NCBI RefSeq assembly: GCF_017874415.1
Contig: NZ_JAGGLM010000001.1
Span: 124,001-188,000, forward strand
From: Clostridium algifaecis
Lineage (GTDB): Bacteria > Bacillota > Clostridia > Clostridiales > Clostridiaceae
Reading direction: 5' to 3'
DNA length: 64,000 nt
The position numbers and the translations under genes were made by a program. The stretch's first letter is position 1; each line of letters starts with the position of its first letter. Below the pieces are notes generated by a model. That model was not told the origin of the DNA and did not search any database. It saw only the letters and a list, made by a program, of their open reading frames with translations. Shown here one piece after another: positions 1-8,977 of this stretch.

Positions 1-357
1 AATGGAACAATAAAAGAAAAAAGCAATATGTATGTTTTAAAAACATCTAAAAATATAAAAGATACTAAATTTAATACTATTGAAACTTATTTAGACTTTT
101 TAAAAATTTTTGGAGAGTATAAGCAGATCGGGAATGTTAATATAAATAATGATGAAATAGATTTTGAATTTACAGGTCAGAGCAATTCTTTCTTCAATCT
201 AGTTAAGCGTATAGAAAGTTCTAATAAATTCACAATAATTAATATATCGTCATTAAAAGGAAATGATGACGAAAATGGAGCTAATTCAAATAAAGATGTT
301 CAAGAAAATTCAGATAGCACCGAAAAAATTTGGAAAATTTATTTAAAACATAGATAG
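1..357 (+). CDS. Probable type IV pilus assembly protein, PilN-like (5' partial)
   Basis: The frame is open from base 1 and the first ATG (28) has no ribosome site, so this is probably the C-terminal part of a longer protein that starts before the window. The visible ~118 residues have no membrane segment. They show an alternating beta/alpha pattern like the ferredoxin-fold periplasmic domain of PilN/PilO proteins, followed by an Asn/Asp/Glu-rich linker and a basic tail. In clostridia a type IV pilus cluster commonly precedes pepP-efp, and a PilO-like gene follows here 35 bases later. The assignment rests on context and shape; no catalytic motif exists to confirm it. Confidence 0.45.
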   Translation, partial: NGTIKEKSNMYVLKTSKNIKDTKFNTIETYLDFLKIFGEYKQIGNVNINNDEIDFEFTGQSNSFFNLVKRIESSNKFTIINISSLKGNDDENGANSNKDVQENSDSTEKIWKIYLKHR

Positions 358-392
358 AATTTTATTTTAGAGATATTTAGAGGTATAAAATA

Positions 393-854
393 ATGGAAAA
401 TTTAAATGAAAGAATTAATGGTAATATAAAGTATAAATTTGCTATAGTTGTATTATCAATTGTATGCGTGATAATGGCTGTGGAAAGTTTAATTATTATT
501 AAAAATGTAAATACACGAAAGACACAACTTAGTGGTATTGATAATAAACTTAATAAGAAATATATTAATAAAAAAATTCAATATAATGAAATAATCAACA
601 GTTTAAATGAAATGAACAATGTAAAAATATTGGATTTTAATAATGATAAGGTAAAAGACATTATAACAATAAATTTGGAAATAATAGATAATAAGAAAAA
701 TATTCAAAATGATTTTACCAAAATTGAGAAGATAAAGGGATTTTATAATATAGCAAGTATAAAAACTGGTGATTATAAAGATGAAAATAAAGATGGAACT
801 TTTAAAATACAACTTAGCGTTAATTTTACAAAAGATATGAAAAAAGAAGTATAA
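393..854 (+). CDS. Probable type IV pilus assembly protein, PilO-like membrane protein
   Basis: This 153-residue protein has one N-terminal transmembrane helix (about residues 15-37), a charged region likely to form a coiled coil (about 38-75), and a C-terminal alpha/beta domain. That is the layout of PilO/PilN inner-membrane alignment proteins, which link the cytoplasmic pilus motor to the pilus. An AGAGGT ribosome site lies about 10 bases before the ATG. It follows the PilN-like gene closely, so the two look co-transcribed at the end of a pilus operon. Sequence similarity is weak in this family, so the call depends on topology and neighbours. Confidence 0.45.
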   Translation: MENLNERINGNIKYKFAIVVLSIVCVIMAVESLIIIKNVNTRKTQLSGIDNKLNKKYINKKIQYNEIINSLNEMNNVKILDFNNDKVKDIITINLEIIDNKKNIQNDFTKIEKIKGFYNIASIKTGDYKDENKDGTFKIQLSVNFTKDMKKEV

Positions 855-1025
855 TATAAGTAATTGAGATTATTACAAGGGTCATTATTATTTGCAAATA
901 AGAACAAGTTTTGATAAAATAACATTGATAAAAATATAATTATTTTACCTCCATTTGGAATAATAAATATGAAATTGGTAATTATAATAATGTACCTTGC
1001 TAAAAACTAGTTAGGGGGATTTTGG

Positions 1026-2102
1026 TTGTTTAAATATAGAATTGAAAAACTTAGAAAATGTATGCAGGAAAAAAATTTAGATGGTGTTTTATTGATTGGA
1101 GATGCTAATAGAAATTATTTAAGTGGATTTACAGGAAATGAAAGCTATTCTTTAATTACTAAAAAAGATGCATTTTTTATAACGGATTCTAGGTTTACAG
1201 AACAAGCAGAACAACAGGTTAAGGACTATGAAGTGCTGGAATACAGTAAGGTGGGTTCTTTTGTAGATTTTTTATCAAATTTAGTCAATAAAAATTCAAT
1301 TAAAATACTTGGATTTGAAGAAGATATAGTTACTTATAATTTATATAGTCTTTATAAAAGTAAACTTAATTGTCAGCTTGTACCTATGAATGGTATGGTC
1401 GAATCAATAAGGATAGTTAAAGATGAAGAAGAATTAAAACTTATAAGGAATTCAGCAGAAATTGCAGATAAGGCTTTTTCTCATATGCTTCAATATATAA
1501 AAGCAGGAATGAGTGAAAGAGAAATAGGAATTGAACTTGAATTTTACATGAAAAAATTAGGAGCTTCAGGTCTTTCATTCCCTTCAATAGTTGCATCAGG
1601 AGTAAGATCAAGTCTTCCACATGGAGAAGCTACTGACAAAATTGTAAATAAAGGTGAGTTTCTAACCATGGATTTTGGATGCATATATAAAGAATATTGT
1701 TCTGATATGACAAGGACTATAGTTATTGGGAAACCTTCTGACAAGATGATAGAAATATATAATATAGTGCTGAAAGCTCAAAAAACGGCTTTGAAGGAGT
1801 ATAAAACTGGTAAGTCAGCAGCAGAGGTAGATTCTATTGCAAGAGATTATATAACTAAAAATGGGTATGGAAAATATTTTGGTCACAGTCTCGGGCATGG
1901 AGTTGGAAGGCAAATTCACGAATCACCGGTTATTGGATATAGAAATACAAATGAATTGAAGAAGAATATGGTAGTGACAGATGAACCTGGTATATATTTA
2001 CCGGACTTTGGAGGAGTAAGAATAGAAGATTTACTTGTAGTAAAAGATAATGGTGGAGAAGTTTTATCACATTCTCCAAAAGAATTGATTTGCGTTGGTT
2101 AA
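1026..2102 (+). CDS. pepP: Xaa-Pro aminopeptidase, M24B family
   Basis: This cytoplasmic metallopeptidase removes an N-terminal residue next to proline. The start is TTG with an AGGGGGA ribosome site 6 bases upstream. Residues 1-125 form the creatinase-type N-terminal domain and 130-355 the pita-bread catalytic domain. The five metal ligands are visible: D216 (in MDFG), D227 (SDMTRT), H291 (GHGVG), E320 (DEPGIY) and E334 (RIED), with the proton-shuttle H298 in HESP. The length of 358 aa is normal for the short Gram-positive form. It lies upstream of efp as in many Firmicutes; the protein partner EF-P helps translate polyproline, so the pairing is thematically consistent. Confidence 0.93.
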   Translation: MFKYRIEKLRKCMQEKNLDGVLLIGDANRNYLSGFTGNESYSLITKKDAFFITDSRFTEQAEQQVKDYEVLEYSKVGSFVDFLSNLVNKNSIKILGFEEDIVTYNLYSLYKSKLNCQLVPMNGMVESIRIVKDEEELKLIRNSAEIADKAFSHMLQYIKAGMSEREIGIELEFYMKKLGASGLSFPSIVASGVRSSLPHGEATDKIVNKGEFLTMDFGCIYKEYCSDMTRTIVIGKPSDKMIEIYNIVLKAQKTALKEYKTGKSAAEVDSIARDYITKNGYGKYFGHSLGHGVGRQIHESPVIGYRNTNELKKNMVVTDEPGIYLPDFGGVRIEDLLVVKDNGGEVLSHSPKELICVG

Positions 2103-2271
2103 TTTATTTATAAAAAATGTTTATAGCACTACTTATTGATAGTTTTATTTAATAATTATTTAAATTATAGTATATATAGTAATTAATATAGAATATTCTA
2201 CATGAGTGAGTGTTACTAATATATTAAAGTACAAATAAATGTTTTAATTTATAAGGTCAAATAAAAATAAG

Positions 2272-2469
2272 AAAGGGGTTTAAAGCCGTTAGATTGACAA
2301 TTATATAGACATAATTGTATTAATAGTTAGGGTGAATGACATCCGAATTTAAGCTTCTGGAGTATCGGACCAAAGAAAAGTAACATTAAATAAATGTGAA
2401 ATCAGGTATTATGAAAGAAGAAGTAGACTTTCAGTTGGTACTTATTGAGTTTACGCAACGGCATATTAT
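2272..2469 (+). ncRNA. Apparently structured efp leader between ribosome site and start codon
   Basis: The only good ribosome site before efp is AAAGGGG at 2272-2278, about 190 bases before the ATG at 2470; nothing resembling one is present in the last 30 bases. The stretch between can be folded by eye. A closing helix pairs 2285-2290 (GCCGTT) with 2457-2462 (AACGGC). Inside it are hairpin 2297-2304/2311-2318 (8 bp), hairpin 2330-2334/2340-2344, a long-range helix 2369-2373/2435-2439, and within that hairpins 2383-2387/2393-2397 and 2412-2417/2428-2433. If folded or removed, the ribosome site would lie about 13 bases from the ATG. I do not recognise it as a known riboswitch class. The rest of 2103-2271 is AT-rich with no gene. 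Confidence 0.5.
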
Positions 2470-3027
2470 ATGATATCAGCAGGAGATTTAAGAAAAGGAA
2501 CAACTTTTGAGCAAGATGGACAAGTGTACACAGTAGTGGACTTTCTCCATGTAAAACCAGGTAAAGGAGCAGCTTTTGTAAGAACAAAATTGAGAAATGT
2601 TATAAATGGAGCAGTTACAGAAACAACTTTTAATCCAACTGCAAAACTTCAGGAAGCAGTTATAGAAAGAAAGGAAATGCAATATCTGTATTCTGATGGT
2701 GAACTTTACTATTTCATGGATCAGGAAACATTTGAACAAATTCCACTAGAACATGAAAAAGTAGAAGATGCTATAAAATTTTTAAAGGAAAATATGTTTG
2801 CCACAATAAAATTTTATAAAGGTGAAGCATTTTCTGTAGAAGCACCAAATTTTGTAGAACTTCAGGTAACTCATACTGAACCAGGTGTTAAAGGAAATAC
2901 TGCAACAAATGTTTTAAAACCAGCAACTCTTGAAACAGGAGCAATTGTTCAAGTCCCTATATTTGTAAATGAAGGTGAAACAATAAGAGTTGATACAAGA
3001 ACCGGAGAATATATGGAAAGAGTTTGA
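2470..3027 (+). CDS. efp: Translation elongation factor P
   Basis: EF-P binds between the P and E sites of the ribosome and speeds peptide bond formation at consecutive prolines. The 185 residues cover the full three-domain protein: KOW-like N domain (1-65), middle OB domain (66-128) and C-terminal OB domain (129-185), ending in the family pattern [11 protein letters not shown]. The tip loop reads VKPGKGAAF, with K32 as the residue that is modified in other bacteria. The protein start [10 protein letters not shown] is fixed by family alignment, yet no ribosome site precedes this ATG, which makes the leader unusual (see the separate entry). Confidence 0.97.
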   Translation: MISAGDLRKGTTFEQDGQVYTVVDFLHVKPGKGAAFVRTKLRNVINGAVTETTFNPTAKLQEAVIERKEMQYLYSDGELYYFMDQETFEQIPLEHEKVEDAIKFLKENMFATIKFYKGEAFSVEAPNFVELQVTHTEPGVKGNTATNVLKPATLETGAIVQVPIFVNEGETIRVDTRTGEYMERV

Positions 3028-3110
3028 TAATATTTAGTTTATAAAATTTAGAATACATCTTTAAAGATTATGTTATACTATAATAAAAATAATTTTAAGG
3101 GTGTGATATT

Positions 3111-3512
3111 GTGAATTCTAATATTAGTTCAAGAATAGCTTATGTTAATGGGTTAGTTAGTGGACTTGAAATAAATAAAGATAGCAAAGAAGGAAAAGTA
3201 CTTTTAGAAATTATAAAAATACTTTATGATTTGTCTGAAAAAGTTTCAGATCTATCTGAAGCTCAAAAACATATGCATAGACATATAGATGCTGTTGATG
3301 AGGATTTAGCTGATTTGACAGATAGTATATTATATGATGATTATGAATCTCTTGAAGATGAAGAAAATAATTTTGAAGAGATAAAATGTCCTAATTGTCA
3401 TGATTTAGTTTATGTTGATAAAGATATGATGGGACAAAAAGAAGAAATAATATGCCCTAATTGCAAGGGCAAAATATCACTACTTCTTAAAAAAGAAGAT
3501 GAAAATAAATAG
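3111..3512 (+). CDS. CD1247-type N-terminal domain protein with C-terminal zinc ribbon
   Basis: The GTG start follows an AAGG-containing ribosome site. Residues 1-70 are a helical, heptad-like domain found in clostridial proteins encoded between efp and spoIIIAA (the CD1247 N-terminal domain), followed by an acidic linker. Residues 95-125 form a zinc ribbon with two CPNC knuckles (CPNCHDL and CPNCKGK) 23 residues apart. The function is unknown; the zinc ribbon and coiled-coil suggest an adaptor or nucleic-acid contact. A -10-like TATAAT near 3079 suggests its own promoter, and a strong terminator follows. Recognition is by domain pattern and conserved position. Confidence 0.75.
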   Translation: MNSNISSRIAYVNGLVSGLEINKDSKEGKVLLEIIKILYDLSEKVSDLSEAQKHMHRHIDAVDEDLADLTDSILYDDYESLEDEENNFEEIKCPNCHDLVYVDKDMMGQKEEIICPNCKGKISLLLKKEDENK

Positions 3513-3518
3513 AAGGGT

Positions 3519-3560
3519 TATCCAAATAGAAATTTTATATTTGGATAGCTCTTTTTTTTA
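3519..3560 (+). terminator. Rho-independent terminator after the CD1247-type gene
   Basis: A perfect 9-bp inverted repeat (TATCCAAAT at 3519-3527 and ATTTGGATA at 3539-3547) is followed within 4 bases by a run of eight T. It separates the upstream gene from the spoIIIA operon. Confidence 0.85.
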
Positions 3561-3647
3561 TCTAATTATTTTTTAATTTTTAAATTATATGGAATAATTT
3601 TAGAAAAATAAAAATAGAGATTAATATAAAGAAAGGAGATGAAAAAT

Positions 3648-4568
3648 ATGGATACTAAAGAAATACTTCATATGTTATCTGATAGATTAAGTAGAGAAGT
3701 TAAGCACTTTATGGATAACGATGATTTACAAGAAATAAGAATAAGGGCAAATAAACCTTTGATATTTGAAATAGGTGAAAAAGAAGTTCTATCCAAGTAC
3801 AAAGTCAGTATGGAAGACATCAATACTATAGTAAAAAGAATAAGCAATTATTCTATATATGCATTTGAAGATGAAATAAGACGTGGGTATATAACAATAA
3901 AAGGTGGTCACAGAATAGGAATCTGTGGAAGGTGTGTAATTGAAAAAAACCAGGTTAAAACTATAAAAAATATATCATCATTGAATATTAGAATATGCAG
4001 ACAAGTTTTAGGATGTTCAAATAATATAATGAAATTTATTCTGGATAAAAGTGAAGTTATAAATACTATAATAATTTCCCCGCCAAAATGTGGAAAGACA
4101 ACTCTCATAAGGGATATTACAAGAAATATATCAGATGGTGATGCGAATTTTAAAGGAAAGAAAGTATGTGTGGTAGATGAAAGAAGTGAAATTGGAGCAT
4201 GTTCATGTGGAGTTCCACAACTGGATATAGGAATAAGAACTGATGTTATGGATGGATGCCTGAAAAGTGAAGGAATAATAATGGCAATAAGGAGCATGTC
4301 ACCGGATGTTATAGTATGTGATGAAATTGGAAATTACAAGGATATGGAAAGCATAGTGACAGCACTTAATTCCGGTGTAAGTTTAATTACTACTATCCAT
4401 GGATACGGAATAGAAGATCTTTATAGGAGGCCTGTTTTTAAAGAGATAGTTGAAAATGAAGTTTTTAAGAGAGCTATAGTTTTGAGTTATAGAAAAGGGG
4501 CTGGAACAGTAGAATATATATATGATTTCATAAATAAGGTAAAAATTCCTGGTAAATACAATGATTAA
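3648..4568 (+). CDS. spoIIIAA: Stage III sporulation protein AA, secretion-type ATPase
   Basis: SpoIIIAA is the mother-cell cytoplasmic ATPase of the SpoIIIA-SpoIIQ channel that feeds the forespore during engulfment. The Walker A motif reads PPKCGKTT (about residues 146-152) and the Walker B region is VIVCDEIG; an arginine-rich sensor region and TTIHG follow, as in type II/IV secretion ATPases. An ATG at 3639 overlaps the GGAGATG ribosome site, so I prefer 3648, 9 bases after AAAGGAG, giving 306 aa. It is the first gene of an eight-gene operon and overlaps spoIIIAB by 8 bases, which suggests translational coupling. Confidence 0.96.
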   Translation: MDTKEILHMLSDRLSREVKHFMDNDDLQEIRIRANKPLIFEIGEKEVLSKYKVSMEDINTIVKRISNYSIYAFEDEIRRGYITIKGGHRIGICGRCVIEKNQVKTIKNISSLNIRICRQVLGCSNNIMKFILDKSEVINTIIISPPKCGKTTLIRDITRNISDGDANFKGKKVCVVDERSEIGACSCGVPQLDIGIRTDVMDGCLKSEGIIMAIRSMSPDVIVCDEIGNYKDMESIVTALNSGVSLITTIHGYGIEDLYRRPVFKEIVENEVFKRAIVLSYRKGAGTVEYIYDFINKVKIPGKYND

Positions 4569-5079
4569 ACTATTGGGATGTATTATGATAATTTTTTCTA
4601 CTACAGTTTTTGGATTCAATTATGGTGAAAAATTAAAAAGAAGGACAAAAGAATTATATGAAATTCAAAGATGTATGTGTGAAATTGAAAACCAAATAAT
4701 ATATACTCATACTCCGCTACCTGATACTCTAAAAAATGCAGCAATTAAAGCCAAAGAACCCATTTCATCAGTACTTGAACAAATTTATTATATGCTGGAA
4801 GAAAATAAAGTGTACAGCGTTTATGAAGCTTTCAAAAGTGCTTTTTCAGATAAAATAGAGACTTTAAGTTTGAAAGATGAAGATATAACTATAATTATGG
4901 ACTTTTCAAAATCTTTAGGAGAATCTGATGTAGAAGGGCAAAGGGCTATATTTTCTTTAGCTACTGAAAATATTAAAAAACAAATTAAAATATCAGAAAA
5001 TGTTATAAAAAAAAATGTGAAAATGTATAGATGTCTCGGATTTTCTATCGGAGCAGTTATATCTATACTTTTAATTTAA
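4561..5079 (+). CDS. spoIIIAB: Stage III sporulation protein AB
   Basis: SpoIIIAB is a mother-cell membrane protein with a GspF-like fold that acts as platform for the SpoIIIAA ATPase. The 172 residues start with a membrane segment (about 1-18, including FSTTVFGFNYG, typical of the family), continue with a long helical cytoplasmic part (25-150) and end with a second membrane helix. It overlaps the end of spoIIIAA and precedes spoIIIAC. Length and order match the family. Confidence 0.95.
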   Translation: MIKLLGCIMIIFSTTVFGFNYGEKLKRRTKELYEIQRCMCEIENQIIYTHTPLPDTLKNAAIKAKEPISSVLEQIYYMLEENKVYSVYEAFKSAFSDKIETLSLKDEDITIIMDFSKSLGESDVEGQRAIFSLATENIKKQIKISENVIKKNVKMYRCLGFSIGAVISILLI

Positions 5080-5136
5080 AATACTTAAATTAGTTCGATT
5101 GGAACTTTTAACAAGATTATAAGGAGAGATACTGAT

Positions 5137-5334
5137 ATGTTAGATGTAAGTTTAATATTTAAAATAGCAGCCGTGGGTATAGTCGTAATAGTCATAAATA
5201 AAGTTTTAGAAACTAGTGGAAAAGGTGAATATGCGGTGGTAACTAATCTTGCTGGAATTGTTATAGTACTTATGATGGTTGTAACTGTGGTCAACAAGCT
5301 ATTTAATACAGTCAGAACCATGTTCCAGTTTTAG
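5137..5334 (+). CDS. spoIIIAC: Stage III sporulation protein AC
   Basis: This 65-residue integral membrane protein has two hydrophobic helices (about 5-25 and 33-55) joined by a short KGEYA loop, the standard SpoIIIAC form. It is a small membrane component of the SpoIIIA channel. An AAGGAGAG ribosome site precedes the ATG. It is followed after 9 bases by the related spoIIIAD. Confidence 0.94.
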   Translation: MLDVSLIFKIAAVGIVVIVINKVLETSGKGEYAVVTNLAGIVIVLMMVVTVVNKLFNTVRTMFQF

Positions 5335-5343
5335 GAGAAACTT

Positions 5344-5730
5344 ATGGAAATAGTTAAAATTGTATTATTTGCTTTTACTGCACTTTTTATTACACTAATT
5401 TTTAAAAGCAGGGGTAGGGAAGATTTTGCAGTTTATGTTAGTATAACAGCTGGAGTTTTGATATTCATATTTATGTTTACTAAAATAACGGCAGTTCTTC
5501 AATTCATACAACAACTGGCAGTGAAAGCAAATATAGACTTCGTTTACTTAAATACTGTGTTTAAAATACTTGCTATTGCTTATCTGGCATCTTTCTGCAG
5601 TGAAATATGCAGAGATGCAGGAGAAAGCAATTTAGGAGCAAAAGTTGAATTTGCAGGGAAAATTTTAATTTTGGTTCTTGCAATTCCTATACTTATGGCG
5701 GTGCTTCAGTCAATTTTAAAAATTATGTAG
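5344..5730 (+). CDS. spoIIIAD: Stage III sporulation protein AD
   Basis: The 128-residue protein is a SpoIIIAC/AD family member with four predicted membrane helices: the first two resemble SpoIIIAC, followed by a conserved region with CSEICRDAGE and a final hydrophobic stretch. It belongs to the membrane part of the SpoIIIA complex. Start ATG follows AGGAGAAA. Spacing of 8-9 bases to both neighbours indicates one operon. Confidence 0.95.
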   Translation: MEIVKIVLFAFTALFITLIFKSRGREDFAVYVSITAGVLIFIFMFTKITAVLQFIQQLAVKANIDFVYLNTVFKILAIAYLASFCSEICRDAGESNLGAKVEFAGKILILVLAIPILMAVLQSILKIM

Positions 5731-5738
5731 GTGCGCTT

Positions 5739-6974
5739 ATGAAAAATATTTTATTGGGTTTAATTATTACTTTGATAGTTGGATTTAATGTTCAGGCTTT
5801 TGATACTTTAGGTACTAATGAAAATATAAATAATTCAAACAATGTGGAAGATAGTTACGAAAATGGACAGGAAACAAAAAAAATAAGTGATGAAAATTCA
5901 GCCAATAAATTAAATGGTGAAACTGAAAAAATAGAAAAGTTATACGATTACATATCCAATATGAAGACTAAAAATGAATTATTGAGAGATGTAGATTTTA
6001 AAGAATATGTGAAAAATTTTATGAAATCAGGAAATGGGCAAGTATCTACAAAAAAAATTATAAATGCCGTTTCTATGTATTTAGTAAGAGAACTTGCTGC
6101 ATCTATTAAACTTCTGGCTGTTTTGGTAATCATAGCTATAATATGTGCATTGATTACTAATCTGCAAAAGGCATTTAGTTCGGAAGGATTATCAAATATA
6201 GCTTATTTTGCATGCTATTCTCTTCTCATAATAATAATGGCTAAAAGTTTTTATATAGGAGTAGATATTGCAAGGTCCACAATAAATGATATGACAAATT
6301 TTATGCTTGCCCTAGTTCCAATACTCATTATGCTGCTTACAACAACGGGGAGCTTTATAGAAGCTACCATTATGGATCCTATTATAATAGGAAGTATAAC
6401 TATAAGTGCAGAAATTTTTATGAATTTTATAATTCCCTTGATATGTATGTCATTTGTACTGCAATTTGTAAATAATCTATCTTCTGAATATAAAATAGAT
6501 AAGCTTACAAAATTATTAAATCAAGTTGCACTATGGTCACAGGGAATAATAATGACCGTGTTCATAGGAATAATGACTATAAGAGGAGTTACCTCAAGTA
6601 CTATAGATGAAGTGACTGCTAAAACTGCTAAATTTGCAGTGGATAATTTTGTACCTATAGTAGGAAAAAGTCTTTCAGATGCGGTATCTACTGTAGCTGG
6701 ATACGCTATACTGGTAAAAAATTCCTTAAGCAGTCTGGGACTTTTAGTATTGATCTTAATATTATTGTTTCCTGTAGTTAAACTTGTAGTTCTTATAGTG
6801 CTTTATAAATTAACTGCTGCACTAATAGAACCTATAAGTGACAGCAGGATGGTCAACTGTATAAACTCAGCAGGAGATTCACTGACACTTATAACTGGCT
6901 GCTTGATATGTGTATCTGTAATGTTTTTTATAATGATAGCCATTGTTGCAGCTTGCGGCAAGGGCATTATGTAG
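5739..6974 (+). CDS. spoIIIAE: Stage III sporulation protein AE
   Basis: SpoIIIAE is the largest membrane protein of the SpoIIIA channel. The 411-residue protein starts with a signal-peptide-like helix (1-20), then a polar Asn/Glu-rich stretch (20-100), then about seven membrane helices between 110 and 410. The family loop TSSTIDEVTAKTAKFAVDNF is present near residue 290. It ends in a frame that overlaps the longest possible reading of spoIIIAF, but the preferred start of that gene lies 13 bases downstream. Confidence 0.95.
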   Translation: MKNILLGLIITLIVGFNVQAFDTLGTNENINNSNNVEDSYENGQETKKISDENSANKLNGETEKIEKLYDYISNMKTKNELLRDVDFKEYVKNFMKSGNGQVSTKKIINAVSMYLVRELAASIKLLAVLVIIAIICALITNLQKAFSSEGLSNIAYFACYSLLIIIMAKSFYIGVDIARSTINDMTNFMLALVPILIMLLTTTGSFIEATIMDPIIIGSITISAEIFMNFIIPLICMSFVLQFVNNLSSEYKIDKLTKLLNQVALWSQGIIMTVFIGIMTIRGVTSSTIDEVTAKTAKFAVDNFVPIVGKSLSDAVSTVAGYAILVKNSLSSLGLLVLILILLFPVVKLVVLIVLYKLTAALIEPISDSRMVNCINSAGDSLTLITGCLICVSVMFFIMIAIVAACGKGIM

Positions 6975-6987
6975 AGAAGGTGATTTT

Positions 6988-7578
6988 TTGTTTCTTAATG
7001 CTCTTAAAAGCTGGCTTATAAATATTTGTGCAGCGGTATTTTTTATAACTGCAATTGAAATGGTACTACCTGATAATAGCATGAAAAAATATTCAAAATT
7101 TGTACTTGGCTTGATTTTAATTACAGTTTTTATACAACCAATAGTAGGTTTATTTAATAAGAATTTTAATTTGAGCACCTATAGTCAAAAAATTTTTAAT
7201 AATTTTGATGAAAAGCAGAATATAGATGAATTGAGCAAGTATAAATCCCAAAACCTACAGAATACTATAGATACTTTTAAATTAAATGTTCAGACAAATT
7301 GTGAAAAAAAACTTAAAGAAAAATATCCAGATAGAACTTATAAGGTAGAAGTAAATGCCAACTATGATAATGAAAATAACAATGTAAACATAGACGGTGT
7401 ATATGTAACGGTTAAAAATTCAAGCGTTGACAAAGTAAAAAAAGTTGTCATAGATACTAAAAGTGTAAATTATGATAATTCAAATGATTCGTCAGGTAAA
7501 GTTGGTGCTGACATAAAATCTTATTTAAGCGGCGAGCTTGATGTATCTGAAAACATTATTCATGTAAGGGATGGCTAA
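6988..7578 (+). CDS. spoIIIAF: Stage III sporulation protein AF
   Basis: SpoIIIAF has two N-terminal membrane helices (about 5-27 and 35-55 in this reading) and a soluble ring-type domain facing the intermembrane space. A longer frame starts at 6943 inside spoIIIAE, but the TTG at 6988 follows the ribosome site GAGAAGGTGAT and gives the family N-terminus (FLNALKSWLINI), so 196 aa is preferred. The motif MVLPDNSMKKYSKFVLGL is typical of the family. It lies between spoIIIAE and spoIIIAG as usual. Confidence 0.92.
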   Translation: MFLNALKSWLINICAAVFFITAIEMVLPDNSMKKYSKFVLGLILITVFIQPIVGLFNKNFNLSTYSQKIFNNFDEKQNIDELSKYKSQNLQNTIDTFKLNVQTNCEKKLKEKYPDRTYKVEVNANYDNENNNVNIDGVYVTVKNSSVDKVKKVVIDTKSVNYDNSNDSSGKVGADIKSYLSGELDVSENIIHVRDG

Positions 7579-7627
7579 TTAAATTGACTATTTAAAAAGT
7601 TAATTAGAAATGGATAGGTGAAAAACT

Positions 7628-8260
7628 ATGAACTTTAAAAAATGGTTTTCAGGGATTATTAAAACATTGGACACTAAAAATTTAAAAAATAAAAATAAAG
7701 GAGTAAACTTATTAATAATTTTTTTAATTGGGGTTTTAATGATTATAACAGTAAGTTTTTTTAAAACTCCCGATTCAAATAAGGCTCAAACAACAAATAG
7801 TAATAATAGCAGCAGCAGTAAAAGTACAGCAAGCAATGAAACTCAGGATAAAAGTGATTCAAGCGATTATGAGAAATCAGTAGAAGCAAAATTAAAAGAT
7901 ACCTTGGAAAAAATAGACGGAGTTGGAAAAGTTGATGTAATGATAAGTTTTGAAAGTGGGGAAGAACAGGTACCGGCAGTAAATATAAATGATTCTAAAA
8001 ATACTACTCAAGAAAAAGATACATCAGGTGGAACAAGAAATACTGTACAGGATAATAACGGAAGTACGGTAGTTACTACAAATGATGGTGATAAATCTAA
8101 ACCGTTGATTCTTAAAACGTATAAACCTAAAGTATCGGGGGTATGTATTGTAGCAGAGGGTGCGGAAAATGAAATAACTGAACTTAGAATATCTAAAGCT
8201 GTTATGGATCTTTTTAATATAACTGAAGACAAGATTAATGTATATCCTATGAAAAAGTAG
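7628..8260 (+). CDS. spoIIIAG: Stage III sporulation protein AG
   Basis: SpoIIIAG forms a large ring in the space between mother-cell and forespore membranes. The 210 residues show a cytoplasmic N-terminus, one membrane helix (about 28-46), a Ser/Asn/Thr-rich linker (55-80), and a ring-building-motif domain (80-210) split by a variable Thr/Gly/Asn-rich insertion, as in the family. The ATG follows a GGATAGGTGA ribosome site. Confidence 0.94.
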   Translation: MNFKKWFSGIIKTLDTKNLKNKNKGVNLLIIFLIGVLMIITVSFFKTPDSNKAQTTNSNNSSSSKSTASNETQDKSDSSDYEKSVEAKLKDTLEKIDGVGKVDVMISFESGEEQVPAVNINDSKNTTQEKDTSGGTRNTVQDNNGSTVVTTNDGDKSKPLILKTYKPKVSGVCIVAEGAENEITELRISKAVMDLFNITEDKINVYPMKK

Positions 8261-8317
8261 TATATACGAAAAATAAATAGCATATAATTTTTAAAGAGGA
8301 GATAGGGGGAATGGAAA

Positions 8318-8866
8318 ATGAATAAAAAACAGGCTGTAATTATTGTGACTCTTTTAGCTCTAATAGTTTGCGTAGGTGTGCTTGCAACTAAGGTAAATAG
8401 TCCTTTTAGTGTCGCCGACAATCAAAGTATAAATAATGGTAAAAGTGCAGTGTCTTTTAATAGTAATGATACCAGTACTAAAAGTTCAAGTACTAAAAGT
8501 TCCAGTACCAAAAATTCAAAGTCACAATTTTTTGAAGAATCTAGATTGGACAGGGATCAAAAGGATGCAGAAACACTTCAAAAATTAAAGAATTTAGTTG
8601 ATGATAAAAATGTATCACAGCAAAATCGTGCAGATGCCGAAAAGAAATATACAGATTTAGCTATGAATACAGATTATGAATCAAAAATAGAAACAGTTTT
8701 AAAGAGCAAAGGCTATGATGATGTTATATGCTCTGTAGAAAATGGAAAAGTGAGAGTTATAGTCAAAAAATCTGAAGATTTGACAGACAAGGATACAAGG
8801 GAAATAAAAGATGTTGTTATGGGAATTTCAAAAATGGAAGATGTAGAGATAGAAGTAAAAAAATAG
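8318..8866 (+). CDS. spoIIIAH: Stage III sporulation protein AH
   Basis: SpoIIIAH binds forespore SpoIIQ across the two membranes. It has one membrane helix (about 5-24), a Ser/Lys-rich linker with a four-times repeated TKSSS-type unit (residues 50-68), a helical segment beginning ESRLDRDQKDAETLQKL, and a C-terminal domain related to the YscJ/FliF ring fold. The 182 aa length is usual. It is the last gene of the spoIIIA operon. Confidence 0.94.
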   Translation: MNKKQAVIIVTLLALIVCVGVLATKVNSPFSVADNQSINNGKSAVSFNSNDTSTKSSSTKSSSTKNSKSQFFEESRLDRDQKDAETLQKLKNLVDDKNVSQQNRADAEKKYTDLAMNTDYESKIETVLKSKGYDDVICSVENGKVRVIVKKSEDLTDKDTREIKDVVMGISKMEDVEIEVKK

Positions 8867-8977
8867 ATTTATGAACATATTTATTTGTAAAAATTTTTTT
8901 CATTTGATATAATGTAGATGTTGTAATAGCATACTTAATATAGTCTTTCAATGAATGAAAACCCGGGAGGTGCCATA

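Noticed and set aside
2285-2462. The efp leader as a cyclic di-GMP, T-box or ykkC-type riboswitch
   Set aside because: The consensus core sequences of these classes are not present by eye, and no terminator sits between the fold and efp. It is reported as an unassigned structure only.
3908-4297. A 129-codon reading frame on the minus strand inside spoIIIAA
   Set aside because: It is wholly inside a well supported gene on the other strand, with no ribosome site; AT-rich DNA gives many such shadows (also 12837-13289, 34454-34933, 10354-10650).
8460-8520. Repeated AGTACTAAAAGTTCC units in spoIIIAH as a CRISPR or regulatory repeat
   Set aside because: They encode the Ser/Lys linker of SpoIIIAH, vary in sequence and have no spacers.
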